From the NCBI GenBank assembly GCA_016194745.1, contig JACQBA010000007.1:206345-270344 (forward strand): a stretch of 64,000 nt of DNA, given 5' to 3'. The notes below the pieces were generated by a model, which did not search any database, was not told where the DNA came from, and saw only the letters and a program-made list of their open reading frames with translations. Source of the stretch: Elusimicrobiota bacterium. Its GTDB lineage: Bacteria; Elusimicrobiota; Elusimicrobia; UBA1565; JACRDR01. Position numbers and translations under genes: made by a program. Positions 43,776 to 50,786 of the stretch are shown here, piece after piece (position 1 is the stretch's first letter; every line of letters starts with the position of its first letter).

Positions 43776-44243
43776 ATGGGGAAGCTGATCACGTTGGCCG
43801 TCGTCGCGGGAGTCGCGTATTACGGGTACACGAACTTCTTCGCGAAGTCCGAGGCGTTCGACGCCTATCAGAAGTACGCGACGGCGATGTCGAAGGGCGA
43901 CTGCGGACAGCTGCAGTCGATGGCGGAGGGGCCCGCCAAGGAGAAAGTCGACGGCTTTTGTACGGGCGGCTCGATGAAGGTGTACGGAAAGGACTACAAG
44001 ACGCCCGCCGCGGCCACCGTCGCGCAGGACCTCGCGTCGACGCCCGCAGGAGTCATGTCGAGCTTCCGCTACTCCCTCGAGTCCGAGACGGCATCGGGCA
44101 GCGAGGTGAACCTCAAGGTCAAGCAGAGCGTCGTCGGCCGGCCCTCGAAACTCAACCCGCTGCGCGGGCCCGTCGTCCACCTCGTCAAGATGACGAAGGC
44201 ATCGGGAGCTTGGAAGGTCCTGGAATTCGAGGAACAGAAATGA
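43776..44243 (+). CDS. Membrane-anchored small protein (hypothetical)
   Basis: The 155-residue protein follows an AAAGGAGGGGG site and starts with a membrane anchor or uncleaved signal (LITLAVVAGVAYYGYTNFF). The rest resembles a cystatin/NTF2-type alpha+beta fold: a helix with FDAYQKYATAMSKGDCGQLQ, paired cysteines, then strands ending VHLVKMTKASGAWKVLEFEE. It is third in the operon, 16 bases behind the previous gene. Its last 59 bases overlap the convergent nucleotidyltransferase gene. Confidence 0.65.
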   Translation: MGKLITLAVVAGVAYYGYTNFFAKSEAFDAYQKYATAMSKGDCGQLQSMAEGPAKEKVDGFCTGGSMKVYGKDYKTPAAATVAQDLASTPAGVMSSFRYSLESETASGSEVNLKVKQSVVGRPSKLNPLRGPVVHLVKMTKASGAWKVLEFEEQK

Positions 44244-45009
44244 CCGACGGAGCCCGGCCCGTGCTCTGCGCGCCCGAGGAGACGGCGGCCGGCGGGGCCA
44301 GGCGCAGCTCGGCGGCGCGGGCGTCCTCCATCGAGTAGACGCCGAAGGCCTCGGCCGGGTCCGGCAATGGGATTGCGAGGACCTTGCCGCCCGCCGCGAC
44401 CAGCGGTTGGATGCACTCGGTCAGATTGTACTTGCGGTCAAGGTCGCGCGGAGGGATGAGCGCCTTGGCCAGCGCCGCCGCGTCGAACCAATAGGCCCCG
44501 GCCACGACCTCGCGGATCGTCGCGTCCTCGGGACGCACCAGTTCGCAGTCGCCCGAGCCGCGGATCACCCGCCCGTCCTCGTCCCGCACGATGCGCGCGT
44601 AGCCCGCGGGCCGTTCGAGGTAGACCGAGAGCAGGGACGCGCTCGCCCCGCCCCGGCTCGCGCCCGCGAGCAGGCGCAACGTCTCTTCCTTTAGAAAAAT
44701 CCGGTCGGCGTAGGTGACGAGCAGGCCTCCCGAGGGACGACCCAGCGACTCCAGCGCGAGGCCGACGGCGTGGCCGCTGCCGTAGAGCTCCTTCTGTTCC
44801 AGGACGCGCGCGCGCCCGTGGGCGCAGTCTTCAATGAGCTCCGCGCCATCGCCGGCGACGACGGTGATCGACGCGGGCTGGAGCTTCTCGACGAGCGACA
44901 GCGCCCACGACAAGAGCGGCACCCCGTGTACCGGAATGAGCGAGCGCGGCGCTCCCGTCGACCGGTGCTTAGGGCCTCCGGCTAGAACGACCGCGGACAA
45001 GGTCTCCAT
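44185..45009 (-). CDS. Sugar-nucleotide pyrophosphorylase-like protein (GlmU N-domain type)
   Basis: The 274-residue protein has the NTP-transferase fold: SAVVLAGGPKHRSTGAPRSLIPV at the start is an altered G-x-G-T-R-M-x(n)-P-K loop, with Arg for the usual Lys. QKELYGSGHAVGLAL and VTYADRIFL match the GlmU uridine- and metal-binding motifs. There is no left-handed beta-helix, so no acetyltransferase half. It lies ten bases behind the divergent glutamine synthetase gene. It could activate a sugar-phosphate or another small acid. The 3' end overlaps a convergent gene by 59 bases. Confidence 0.78.
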   Translation of the reverse strand: METLSAVVLAGGPKHRSTGAPRSLIPVHGVPLLSWALSLVEKLQPASITVVAGDGAELIEDCAHGRARVLEQKELYGSGHAVGLALESLGRPSGGLLVTYADRIFLKEETLRLLAGASRGGASASLLSVYLERPAGYARIVRDEDGRVIRGSGDCELVRPEDATIREVVAGAYWFDAAALAKALIPPRDLDRKYNLTECIQPLVAAGGKVLAIPLPDPAEAFGVYSMEDARAAELRLAPPAAVSSGAQSTGRAPSVISVPRIPGPSKLPMPSSS

Positions 45010-45019
45010 GCATCCTCCG

Positions 45020-46372
45020 TTACCCTTCGTATGCGTCGACCTGCAGCTCGACCGGATGCGGGACGGCGCGCACCGGCAGGACCTGCTCTTTCCAGCGGTT
45101 GAAGATCCAGCCCTCGACGAGGGCGTTCGGAAACACGCCCTCGCGCGTCAGGAACGCGCGGTCGGTCTTGAGCGCGTCGAGCGCGTCCTCGAGGCAATGC
45201 GGCGTTCGCCGCGACGGGTCGATTGCGTCGATCGGAGGCTCGAGCTTGCGCTCGATGCCGTCCAACCCGGCCATCATCATCGCGGCCAGCGCGAGATACG
45301 GATTGGCCGACGGGTCCGCCGCGCAGAACTTGACGCGGCGCGCCGCGGGAGCGGGTCCCGTCGTTCCGGCCGGCACGCGGCAGGCCGCGGTGGACAGCGA
45401 ATTGGAGAGGACGAGGTCCGTCGGCCCGCTCGCGCCCGGGATGAGGCGGCGGTAGGAGTTCATCGTCGGCGCGCAGAACGCGAGGAGCGCCGGCCCGTGC
45501 GCGAGAAGCCCGGCAGCAAAGGAGCGGCAGAGCGGGCTCGTGAACGCCCAGCCGTCCGGGTCGTGGAAGCGATTGATTCCGTCGCGCCAGATCGCGTGAT
45601 GGACGAGAAGGCCCGCCGAGCCCTCCGCCGCCACCGGCTTGGGCACGAACTTGATGACGCAGCCCCGCCGCGAGGCGATGCTGCGCGCCGCGTTCTTGTA
45701 GACCACGACCTGGTCGGCGGTCCGCAGCGCCGGGGCCGAGCGCATCTGCACGCGGCCCTGGCCCGCGGCGGGACCCGTGCGGAACCAATCCACTTGGATC
45801 TTCGCCCCGTCCAAGGTGGCCCAGAGCTCCCGCAGAGTCTCGCGCAGGAGATTCGTCGCCACCGGCCGGCCGTTCTCGTCCAGCATGAAGAACTCGACCT
45901 CCGCCCCCACGTTCCATGTCGAGCCGATCTGGCAGCGGCGGAAGTGCTCCTCGGCGCGCTTGAGCACGCTGCGCGAGTCCTCCAGATAATCGGCGCGGGA
46001 GGCCTTGACAATGTCGCACATGACCGACAGCGTGGGAACCGCGACGGTCGGGTCGAGGAAGAACGCGGCGGGATCGGGCATGATCGCGATGAGCCCCTCC
46101 CACGTGCCCCCGACCTGGCGCCCGTCGACGACGATCCCATTCGTGAACACCGCGTCGTTCAAGCTCTCGGCGCTCATCGACAGCCGCCACGGGCGTCCGC
46201 CCAGCTCCGTGAACCAGAAGTCGATGAGCCGGAGTCCGCGCGTCTTGACGAGCTCGTAGATCGCCGCCGGCCCCTCCGCCGCGGCCGCCCTCGGATCGAC
46301 GCTTGCATGACGGTGATGCTCCAACGAGTGGCGCTCGGCCATGGCTTCCTCCATCGGATTCGTTTCGGACAT
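45020..46372 (-). CDS. Divergent glutamine synthetase homologue lacking most metal ligands
   Basis: The 450-residue protein is clearly of the GS I fold: GAEVEFFMLDENG (first two metal Glu present), MNSYRRLIPG and DPSANPYLALAAMMMAGLDG. But several catalytic positions differ from E. coli GlnA as I recall it: the HHE-x-A-x-GQ-x-E block reads FRTGPAAGQGR, GSGMHCH reads GSAGLLVHH, the NRSA stretch reads SLST, and RIEFR reads RVKFC. These change Glu212, Glu220, His269 and Glu357 and an ammonia/glutamate-site Arg. It may be a gamma-glutamyl ligase on another substrate or a pseudoenzyme. The start at 46372 has GGAG ten bases upstream. Probably co-transcribed with the nucleotidyltransferase. Confidence 0.8.
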   Translation of the reverse strand: MSETNPMEEAMAERHSLEHHRHASVDPRAAAAEGPAAIYELVKTRGLRLIDFWFTELGGRPWRLSMSAESLNDAVFTNGIVVDGRQVGGTWEGLIAIMPDPAAFFLDPTVAVPTLSVMCDIVKASRADYLEDSRSVLKRAEEHFRRCQIGSTWNVGAEVEFFMLDENGRPVATNLLRETLRELWATLDGAKIQVDWFRTGPAAGQGRVQMRSAPALRTADQVVVYKNAARSIASRRGCVIKFVPKPVAAEGSAGLLVHHAIWRDGINRFHDPDGWAFTSPLCRSFAAGLLAHGPALLAFCAPTMNSYRRLIPGASGPTDLVLSNSLSTAACRVPAGTTGPAPAARRVKFCAADPSANPYLALAAMMMAGLDGIERKLEPPIDAIDPSRRTPHCLEDALDALKTDRAFLTREGVFPNALVEGWIFNRWKEQVLPVRAVPHPVELQVDAYEG

Positions 46373-46504
46373 AGTCGCTTTCTCCGTACGCCCCAGCATA
46401 GGGCAAATCGCCGCCCGTTCTCTATCTGCGCCCCGTAACTTTTTCTTCGCCCTCTCGTGAACATCCCTTCCTCCGCCGGTGCCGAGTCGGAGGTCTTCTC
46501 CATG

Positions 46505-46796
46505 AACCGGCCGCGGGCACCGGGTCGAAACCGGCGTCGCGCCGATCCTCCGCGACGTCGGTTTCGCCCTTACTTCGAGGCTTACATATAGTGCCCCGGC
46601 GCCAAAAAATCTGATAGAGCCCGGGGCGGGATGTACCGGCCTGGGGTCGTCGAGCGCCCGGCTTACCGCATACAGCCGGGCGCGACACGAAGCGAGCTTT
46701 CGGAGGCGAGCGTCCCCAGGACGGTACATCCCGCCCTGGGCTCGTCGTGGGTCAGATTGAGCGACGTCGGTTTCGACCCGATACCCGCGGCCGGTT
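46505..46796. repeat. Nested palindromic element, ~290 bp
   Basis: The 451-base gap before the glutamine synthetase homologue holds a nested inverted repeat. The outer arms (46505-46540 and 46761-46796) match at about 32 of 36 bases. The middle arms (46617-46646 and 46714-46743) match at 28 of 30. The centre is a perfect 10-bp hairpin (46654-46663 / 46674-46683). The left outer arm also pairs with 46551-46568, forming its own hairpin. No open frame of note lies inside. It could be a MITE-like element, a structured RNA or a recombination site. Confidence 0.8.
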
Positions 46797-46823
46797 TATT
46801 GAGATGTGGTTTCGAAGATGAGG

Positions 46824-47495
46824 CTAGCGGCCGGACTGGAGCTGCTTTAGGCGCTCGGTGATTTCGACGTTGTATTCTTTGACGCGCTGAGAGGCCTGCT
46901 TGGCGAGTCCCTGGCAGAGCGCCTCGCGGTCCTTGCGGGCGGTCTTGAGGTCGGCCCAAAGCTGGCGGTTCTCCTTCTCGAGTTCGCGCCGCTCGGACTG
47001 GCTCGCGGCGTCCTCGTGGAGCTTGAGCTTGGTCATCTTGGCCTCGTTGGCCTCGACCTCGGCTTCCAGCTTCTTGATCATGACGTCGGTGGCGGAGGTC
47101 TGCGCGTCGATCTCCTTGATCCACCGGTCCATATCCTCGGCCGCCTTGCGGTAGGCGTCGGCGAGGGGCGTGAACGTCTTGGCGCAGGGGGAGACCTCCT
47201 TCGGAGCCGCCGCCTTCGCCTTATCCGGCACGCCGTACATCTCCGGCCCCCCGTCCGGGAGCGCCTTCTTGGGAGCCATGGGGCGCGCCGGGGTCTTCGC
47301 GGGCGCCTTCTTCGCGGGCTTCTCCTCGGCGGGGACGGGCGGCAGCGGCATTACCTCGGGCAGGCCGTCCGGCGTCTCGGTCGCGGACTCCTCCGTTTCG
47401 GCCGTCGGGGGGACGTCCGGGCGCGGCTGCTGCGCCGCGGCGTAGGAGGCGAGTGAAAGAGCGAGAAGCGTCGGGACGGCGCGCGCGAGGATCAT
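46824..47495 (-). CDS. Secreted coiled-coil protein with Pro/Ala/Lys-rich linker (hypothetical)
   Basis: The 223-residue protein has a signal peptide (residues 1-21, ending YAAAQ), a Pro/Glu/Ala/Lys-rich low-complexity stretch to about 95, and a long helical region (about 110-220) with heptad-like pattern (IKKLEAEVEANEAKMTKLKL). Two cysteines (SPCAKTF and ALCQGLA) could link the ends of the helix. A periplasmic spacer or cell-wall-associated coiled coil is likely. It lies six bases downstream of the parvulin gene, so they are probably co-transcribed. Confidence 0.7.
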   Translation of the reverse strand: MILARAVPTLLALSLASYAAAQQPRPDVPPTAETEESATETPDGLPEVMPLPPVPAEEKPAKKAPAKTPARPMAPKKALPDGGPEMYGVPDKAKAAAPKEVSPCAKTFTPLADAYRKAAEDMDRWIKEIDAQTSATDVMIKKLEAEVEANEAKMTKLKLHEDAASQSERRELEKENRQLWADLKTARKDREALCQGLAKQASQRVKEYNVEITERLKQLQSGR

Positions 47496-47501
47496 GACCG
47501 C

Positions 47502-47780
47502 TCAGCTCCGGCTGGTGACTTGGAGCAGATGAAAGCCGAACTGCGTCTTGACCGGGCCGAGGACCTTGCCGACCTCGCCGCTGAAGACGACCTTGTCGAA
47601 TTCCGGGACCATGACGCCGGGTCCGAACTCGCCCAGGTCGCCGCCTTGGCGGCTAGAGGGGCACTTTGAGTGCTTCTTCGCCACCTCTCCGAAATCGGCG
47701 CCGCCCTCGATCTGCTTCTTCAAGGTCTCGCACTCTTCCTTCGTCGGAACCAAAATGTGTCGCGCCCTGGCCTTTGCCAT
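47502..47780 (-). CDS. ppiC: Parvulin-type peptidyl-prolyl cis-trans isomerase
   Basis: The 92-residue protein matches single-domain parvulins (E. coli PpiC is 93). It begins KARARHILVPTKEECETLKK and contains ADFGEVAKKHSKCPSSRQGG, DLGEFGPGVMVPEFD and QFGFHLLQV, the standard rotamase motifs including both active-site His residues. No signal peptide, so cytosolic. Start 47780 is supported by GGGAGG upstream; longer in-frame extensions are Arg/Pro-rich and unlikely. Forms a two-gene unit with the coiled-coil protein. Confidence 0.92.
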   Translation of the reverse strand: MAKARARHILVPTKEECETLKKQIEGGADFGEVAKKHSKCPSSRQGGDLGEFGPGVMVPEFDKVVFSGEVGKVLGPVKTQFGFHLLQVTSRS

Positions 47781-48012
47781 GTGACCTCCCTGTGTATGGG
47801 CAGATACTATCAAATTTGGGGCTCGCCCTTCCCGCCGCGCCGCCGCGGGCCCGGCGGGCCCGGCCGGACGGCGATCCGCCCTCCGCTCGGGCCGTCGCGG
47901 TGCGGTCAACGGATTGTCATACCGAATTTACATCAAACTGACTTTCTTGTTGATGCCCCGGACGCCTCGCCCTGCTACAGTGAAAGGCGAGCGCGACGGA
48001 GGGGAGGGACGC

Positions 48013-48414
48013 ATGAGCCAAGGACGCATTCTGATCGTGGACGACCAGAAGGATCTTCTGTCAGTCCTCGGGAGCCGGCTCCAGTCCGCGGGCTACGAGG
48101 TGCTCACGGCGGCCGACGGCGCGGCGGCGCTCCTCGCCTACGACCTCGAGCGCCCCGACATCCTCTTGATCGACGTGCACATGCCGGAGATCGACGGCCT
48201 CACGGTATTGCGGGAGATTCGCGAGCTCGATCCCGCCGCCACGATCGTCGTGATGAGCGCCGACGTGAGGGAAGAGCGCGCCAAGCTCGCCCTGGAGGAG
48301 GGCGCCTGCGATTTCATCCCCAAGCCTCTGGATTTCGACTGCCTCGAGAACTCCCTCCTCGCCGCCATGATCGCGCGAGCCAAGCGGGTCCGCGAGCTGG
48401 CCCCCTCTCCCTGA
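48013..48414 (+). CDS. Stand-alone response regulator receiver protein
   Basis: A 133-residue single receiver domain: acidic pair in ILIVDDQKDLL (residues 7-17), phosphoacceptor Asp in ILLIDVHMPEIDG (about 53), Thr/Ser switch in IVVMSADVREE and Lys in DFIPKPLDF. No output domain. ATG 48013 follows GGAGGGGAGGGA. No histidine kinase gene is nearby, so its partner lies elsewhere. It may act by protein binding, as CheY-like proteins do. Confidence 0.9.
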   Translation: MSQGRILIVDDQKDLLSVLGSRLQSAGYEVLTAADGAAALLAYDLERPDILLIDVHMPEIDGLTVLREIRELDPAATIVVMSADVREERAKLALEEGACDFIPKPLDFDCLENSLLAAMIARAKRVRELAPSP

Positions 48415-48435
48415 GTCGAGCCACCAGATAACTGG

Positions 48436-48441
48436 TAGAAT
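48436..48441 (+). promoter_or_regulatory. -10 box placed for leaderless transcription of the GGQ factor
   Basis: TAGAAT ends six bases before ATG 48448 with no Shine-Dalgarno site between. The promoter lies in the 33-base gap after the receiver gene. Confidence 0.5.
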
Positions 48442-48447
48442 CCGCGG

Positions 48448-48831
48448 ATGGACTCCGCCGACGTGAGGCTGGCCCGTCTGGGCGTCAGGCCCGAGGACCT
48501 CGAGGAGCGCTTCTCGCGCTCCGGAGGCGCGGGCGGTCAGAACGTCAACAAGGTGGAGACCGCGGTCACCCTCGTCCACCGGCCGACCGGCACCGTCGTC
48601 CGCTGCCAAGAGGAGCGCTCCCAGGCCGCCAACCGGCACCTCGCGCGCCTGAGGATGGCGGAACGCCTCGAGGGGCTCGCGCGCGCGGAGGCCGCGGCAC
48701 GCCGCTCGGCGGCCGAAAAGCTGCGGCGCCAGAAGCGCGGGCGCTCCAAGGCCGCCAAGGCCGTCATGCTCCGCGAAAAAAAACACCGCTCCCGCATCAA
48801 GCGGGAGCGGCGCTTTCGCGGCGACGACTGA
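48448..48831 (+). CDS. Peptide chain release factor-like protein with GGQ motif (ArfB-like)
   Basis: A 127-residue protein with the catalytic peptidyl-tRNA hydrolysis motif [19 protein letters not shown] (about residues 20-38) and no stop-codon recognition domains. A long Lys/Arg-rich C-terminal tail ([20 protein letters not shown]) would insert into the mRNA channel, as in ArfB/YaeJ. It would release peptides from ribosomes stalled without a stop codon. The gene has its own -10 box and converges on msrBA with one base between the stops. Confidence 0.88.
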   Translation: MDSADVRLARLGVRPEDLEERFSRSGGAGGQNVNKVETAVTLVHRPTGTVVRCQEERSQAANRHLARLRMAERLEGLARAEAAARRSAAEKLRRQKRGRSKAAKAVMLREKKHRSRIKRERRFRGDD

Positions 48832-48832
48832 G

Positions 48833-49939
48833 CTACTCGCCCAAGATCGACTCGGGCCTGAGGAAGTGGCAGGTGTAGCCGCTGGGCTTTTTCTGCAGAT
48901 AGTCCTGATGATAGCCCTCGGCGGGATACCACGTCCCCGCCTTGACGATCTGCGTGACCACCGGCGCGCCCCACTTCCCTTTCTTGTCGACGCGCGCCTT
49001 CACCGCCTCCGCCGTCTTGCGCTCCTCCTCCGTGTGGAAGAAGATCGCCGAGCGGTACGAGGTGCCGACGTCGTTGCCCTGCCGGTCCTTCGTCGTCGGA
49101 TCGTGCATCCGGAAGAACCAGCGCAGGAGATGCTCGAAGCTCACCTTCTGCGGATCGAAGACGACCCGCACCGCCTCGGCATGCCCCGACGCGCCTGCGT
49201 GCACATCCTCGTAGACAGGGTTCGCCTTCGTGCCGCCGATGTAACCGACTTCGGTGCGAAGGACGCCGGGGATCTTCCTTAGGATCTCCTGCATCCCCCA
49301 AAAGCAGCCGCCCGCCAGTTCGACCGTCTCTTCCTTGGCGGCGGCGCGAGCCGCCGGAGCCGCGCCCTTCGCCCCGGGCCCCGTCTTGGCGAATTCCGCT
49401 TTGAACTGGCCGTAGCCCTCGGCGTCGAGCTTGTCCGCGGGGATGAAGCGCAGCGACGCCGAGTTGATGCAATAGCGCAGCCCCGTGGGCGCCGGGCCGT
49501 CGGGAAATACGTGACCCAGGTGCGAGTCGCCGGTCTTGGAGCGGACTTCCGTGCGGGCCATCCCGAAGAGGGAACGGTCCGTCTTCTCGACGACGGTCTC
49601 CTTTTCGATCGGCCGCGTGAAGCTCGGCCAGCCGGTGCCCGAGTCGAACTTGTCCTTGGAGGAGAAGAGGGGCTCGCCGCTCGCGACGTCCACGTAGACG
49701 CCGTCGGCGTGGTTGTCCCAATACTGGTTCTTGAACGGGGGTTCGGTCCCCTCGTTGCAGACCACGTTGAACTGCTCCGGGGTCAGCTTCTTCTTCAACT
49801 CCTCCTTCGTGGGCTTCACGTACCGGTTCGTCGTCTTCATGGTGGTTTTCTCCGTTGGCTTCTTCGCTCCGTCGGCGGCGAACGAGAGGCTCCCGCCGCA
49901 CGCGACCGCACACGCCAGAACCGCCGCCAGTCGTTTCAT
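48833..49939 (-). CDS. msrAB: Secreted methionine sulfoxide reductase MsrB-MsrA fusion
   Basis: A 368-residue exported protein with signal peptide (1-21). MsrB comes first (about 45-170): [16 protein letters not shown] and the catalytic [11 protein letters not shown]. MsrA follows (about 205-355): [15 protein letters not shown] with its catalytic Cys, GYIGG and QVQ-type EGYHQDY. MsrA reduces S- and MsrB R-sulfoxides, so both epimers of oxidised Met outside the cytoplasm are repaired. The B-before-A order is the reverse of PilB/MsrAB of Neisseria. A TATAAT box lies on the minus strand at 49963-49968 and GGGAGA precedes the start. Confidence 0.93.
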   Translation of the reverse strand: MKRLAAVLACAVACGGSLSFAADGAKKPTEKTTMKTTNRYVKPTKEELKKKLTPEQFNVVCNEGTEPPFKNQYWDNHADGVYVDVASGEPLFSSKDKFDSGTGWPSFTRPIEKETVVEKTDRSLFGMARTEVRSKTGDSHLGHVFPDGPAPTGLRYCINSASLRFIPADKLDAEGYGQFKAEFAKTGPGAKGAAPAARAAAKEETVELAGGCFWGMQEILRKIPGVLRTEVGYIGGTKANPVYEDVHAGASGHAEAVRVVFDPQKVSFEHLLRWFFRMHDPTTKDRQGNDVGTSYRSAIFFHTEEERKTAEAVKARVDKKGKWGAPVVTQIVKAGTWYPAEGYHQDYLQKKPSGYTCHFLRPESILGE

Positions 49940-50016
49940 CGTTTTCTCCCGGGCCTACTCCTATTATATGTCCTGTCGCGGCCCTTCGTCGATAAGTGTC
50001 GCAGGGCCCCGAAACG

Positions 50017-50244
50017 TTACGGCGCCAGTCGCTGCAGGAGCTTTTTCTGGAGAGCCGAGACGGCGGCGGGGTCGGGGCGGGGGCGGAGGGCGAAGGCGAT
50101 CATTGCGAGCTGACGTTTGAACTTGCGGCAATGTTGGCAGATCGCGAGATGGAGGAGGGCGCCGAGGCGCGCGAACGCGTTCGCCTCGGCGAAATCGCCG
50201 CGGGCGACGGCGGTCGAGACCTCTTTGCACGTGGGAAGGATCAT
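50017..50244 (-). CDS. Small zinc-finger anti-sigma-like protein
   Basis: The 75-residue protein begins MILPTCKEVSTAVARGDFAE and contains LGALLHLAICQHCRKFKRQL, giving the His-x3-Cys-x2-Cys core of ZAS anti-sigma factors. It lacks a membrane segment and sensory domain, so it would be cytosolic. Its ATG overlaps the stop of the ECF sigma gene (ATGA), the usual order for a sigma/anti-sigma pair. Likely binds and restrains the sigma factor, possibly releasing it on thiol oxidation, as zinc-containing ZAS proteins can. Confidence 0.75.
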   Translation of the reverse strand: MILPTCKEVSTAVARGDFAEANAFARLGALLHLAICQHCRKFKRQLAMIAFALRPRPDPAAVSALQKKLLQRLAP

Positions 50245-50786
50245 CGCTGTCCCCAAGACCGCTCCAGGCACTCCCGAAGGCGCAGCCGAGCGCGATGCAG
50301 GAGCACCCGCAAGTTAGTGTCGCTCACGCCCAAGACGTTACAGGCTTCCTCCGAGGTCGCGCCCTCGGCTTCCTTCAAAAAGAAGGCCGTGCGCTGGGCG
50401 TGGCTGAGCCCTTCCGCGCATTTGGCGAGGATGGACCGGACCTCGTCCGCCTGCGCCTCCGCGTCCGGACCCTTCGGCTGGCTGGCCAGCCAATGCCCGG
50501 CCCCGTCGAAGCGCGCGTCAAAGGCCGCTTCGAGGTCCTCCGTCGCGGTTTCGCGCGTCCTCTTGCGAGAGAGCTCGGCTCCCTTGTTGTAGAGGATGCC
50601 GAAGAGGAAGGTCTTGAGTGTGGAGCGGCCCTCGAAGCGCTCCTTCGCCTTGAGGTACGCGGCGAAGGTGTCCTGGACGAGCTCCTCCGCATCGGCGGGG
50701 GAGAAACCCTGCGCCAGGGCGCCCGCGAACAGCGGCTGAGTGTAGGCTTCGATGAGCCCGCGCAGCGCCTCCGAGCTCTCAGGCAC
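50241..50786 (-). CDS. ECF-type RNA polymerase sigma factor
   Basis: A 181-residue sigma-70-like protein with region 2 (about 10-80: FSPADAEELVQDTFAAYLKA, then RSTLKTFLFGILYNKG) and region 4 (about 120-175: LSHAQRTAFFLKEAEGATSE, VLGVSDTNLRVLLHRARLRL). No N-terminal extension. It overlaps the upstream HD-GYP gene by eight bases and the downstream anti-sigma gene by four. The three therefore form one operon. The target regulon is unknown. Confidence 0.92.
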   Translation of the reverse strand: MPESSEALRGLIEAYTQPLFAGALAQGFSPADAEELVQDTFAAYLKAKERFEGRSTLKTFLFGILYNKGAELSRKRTRETATEDLEAAFDARFDGAGHWLASQPKGPDAEAQADEVRSILAKCAEGLSHAQRTAFFLKEAEGATSEEACNVLGVSDTNLRVLLHRARLRLRECLERSWGQR

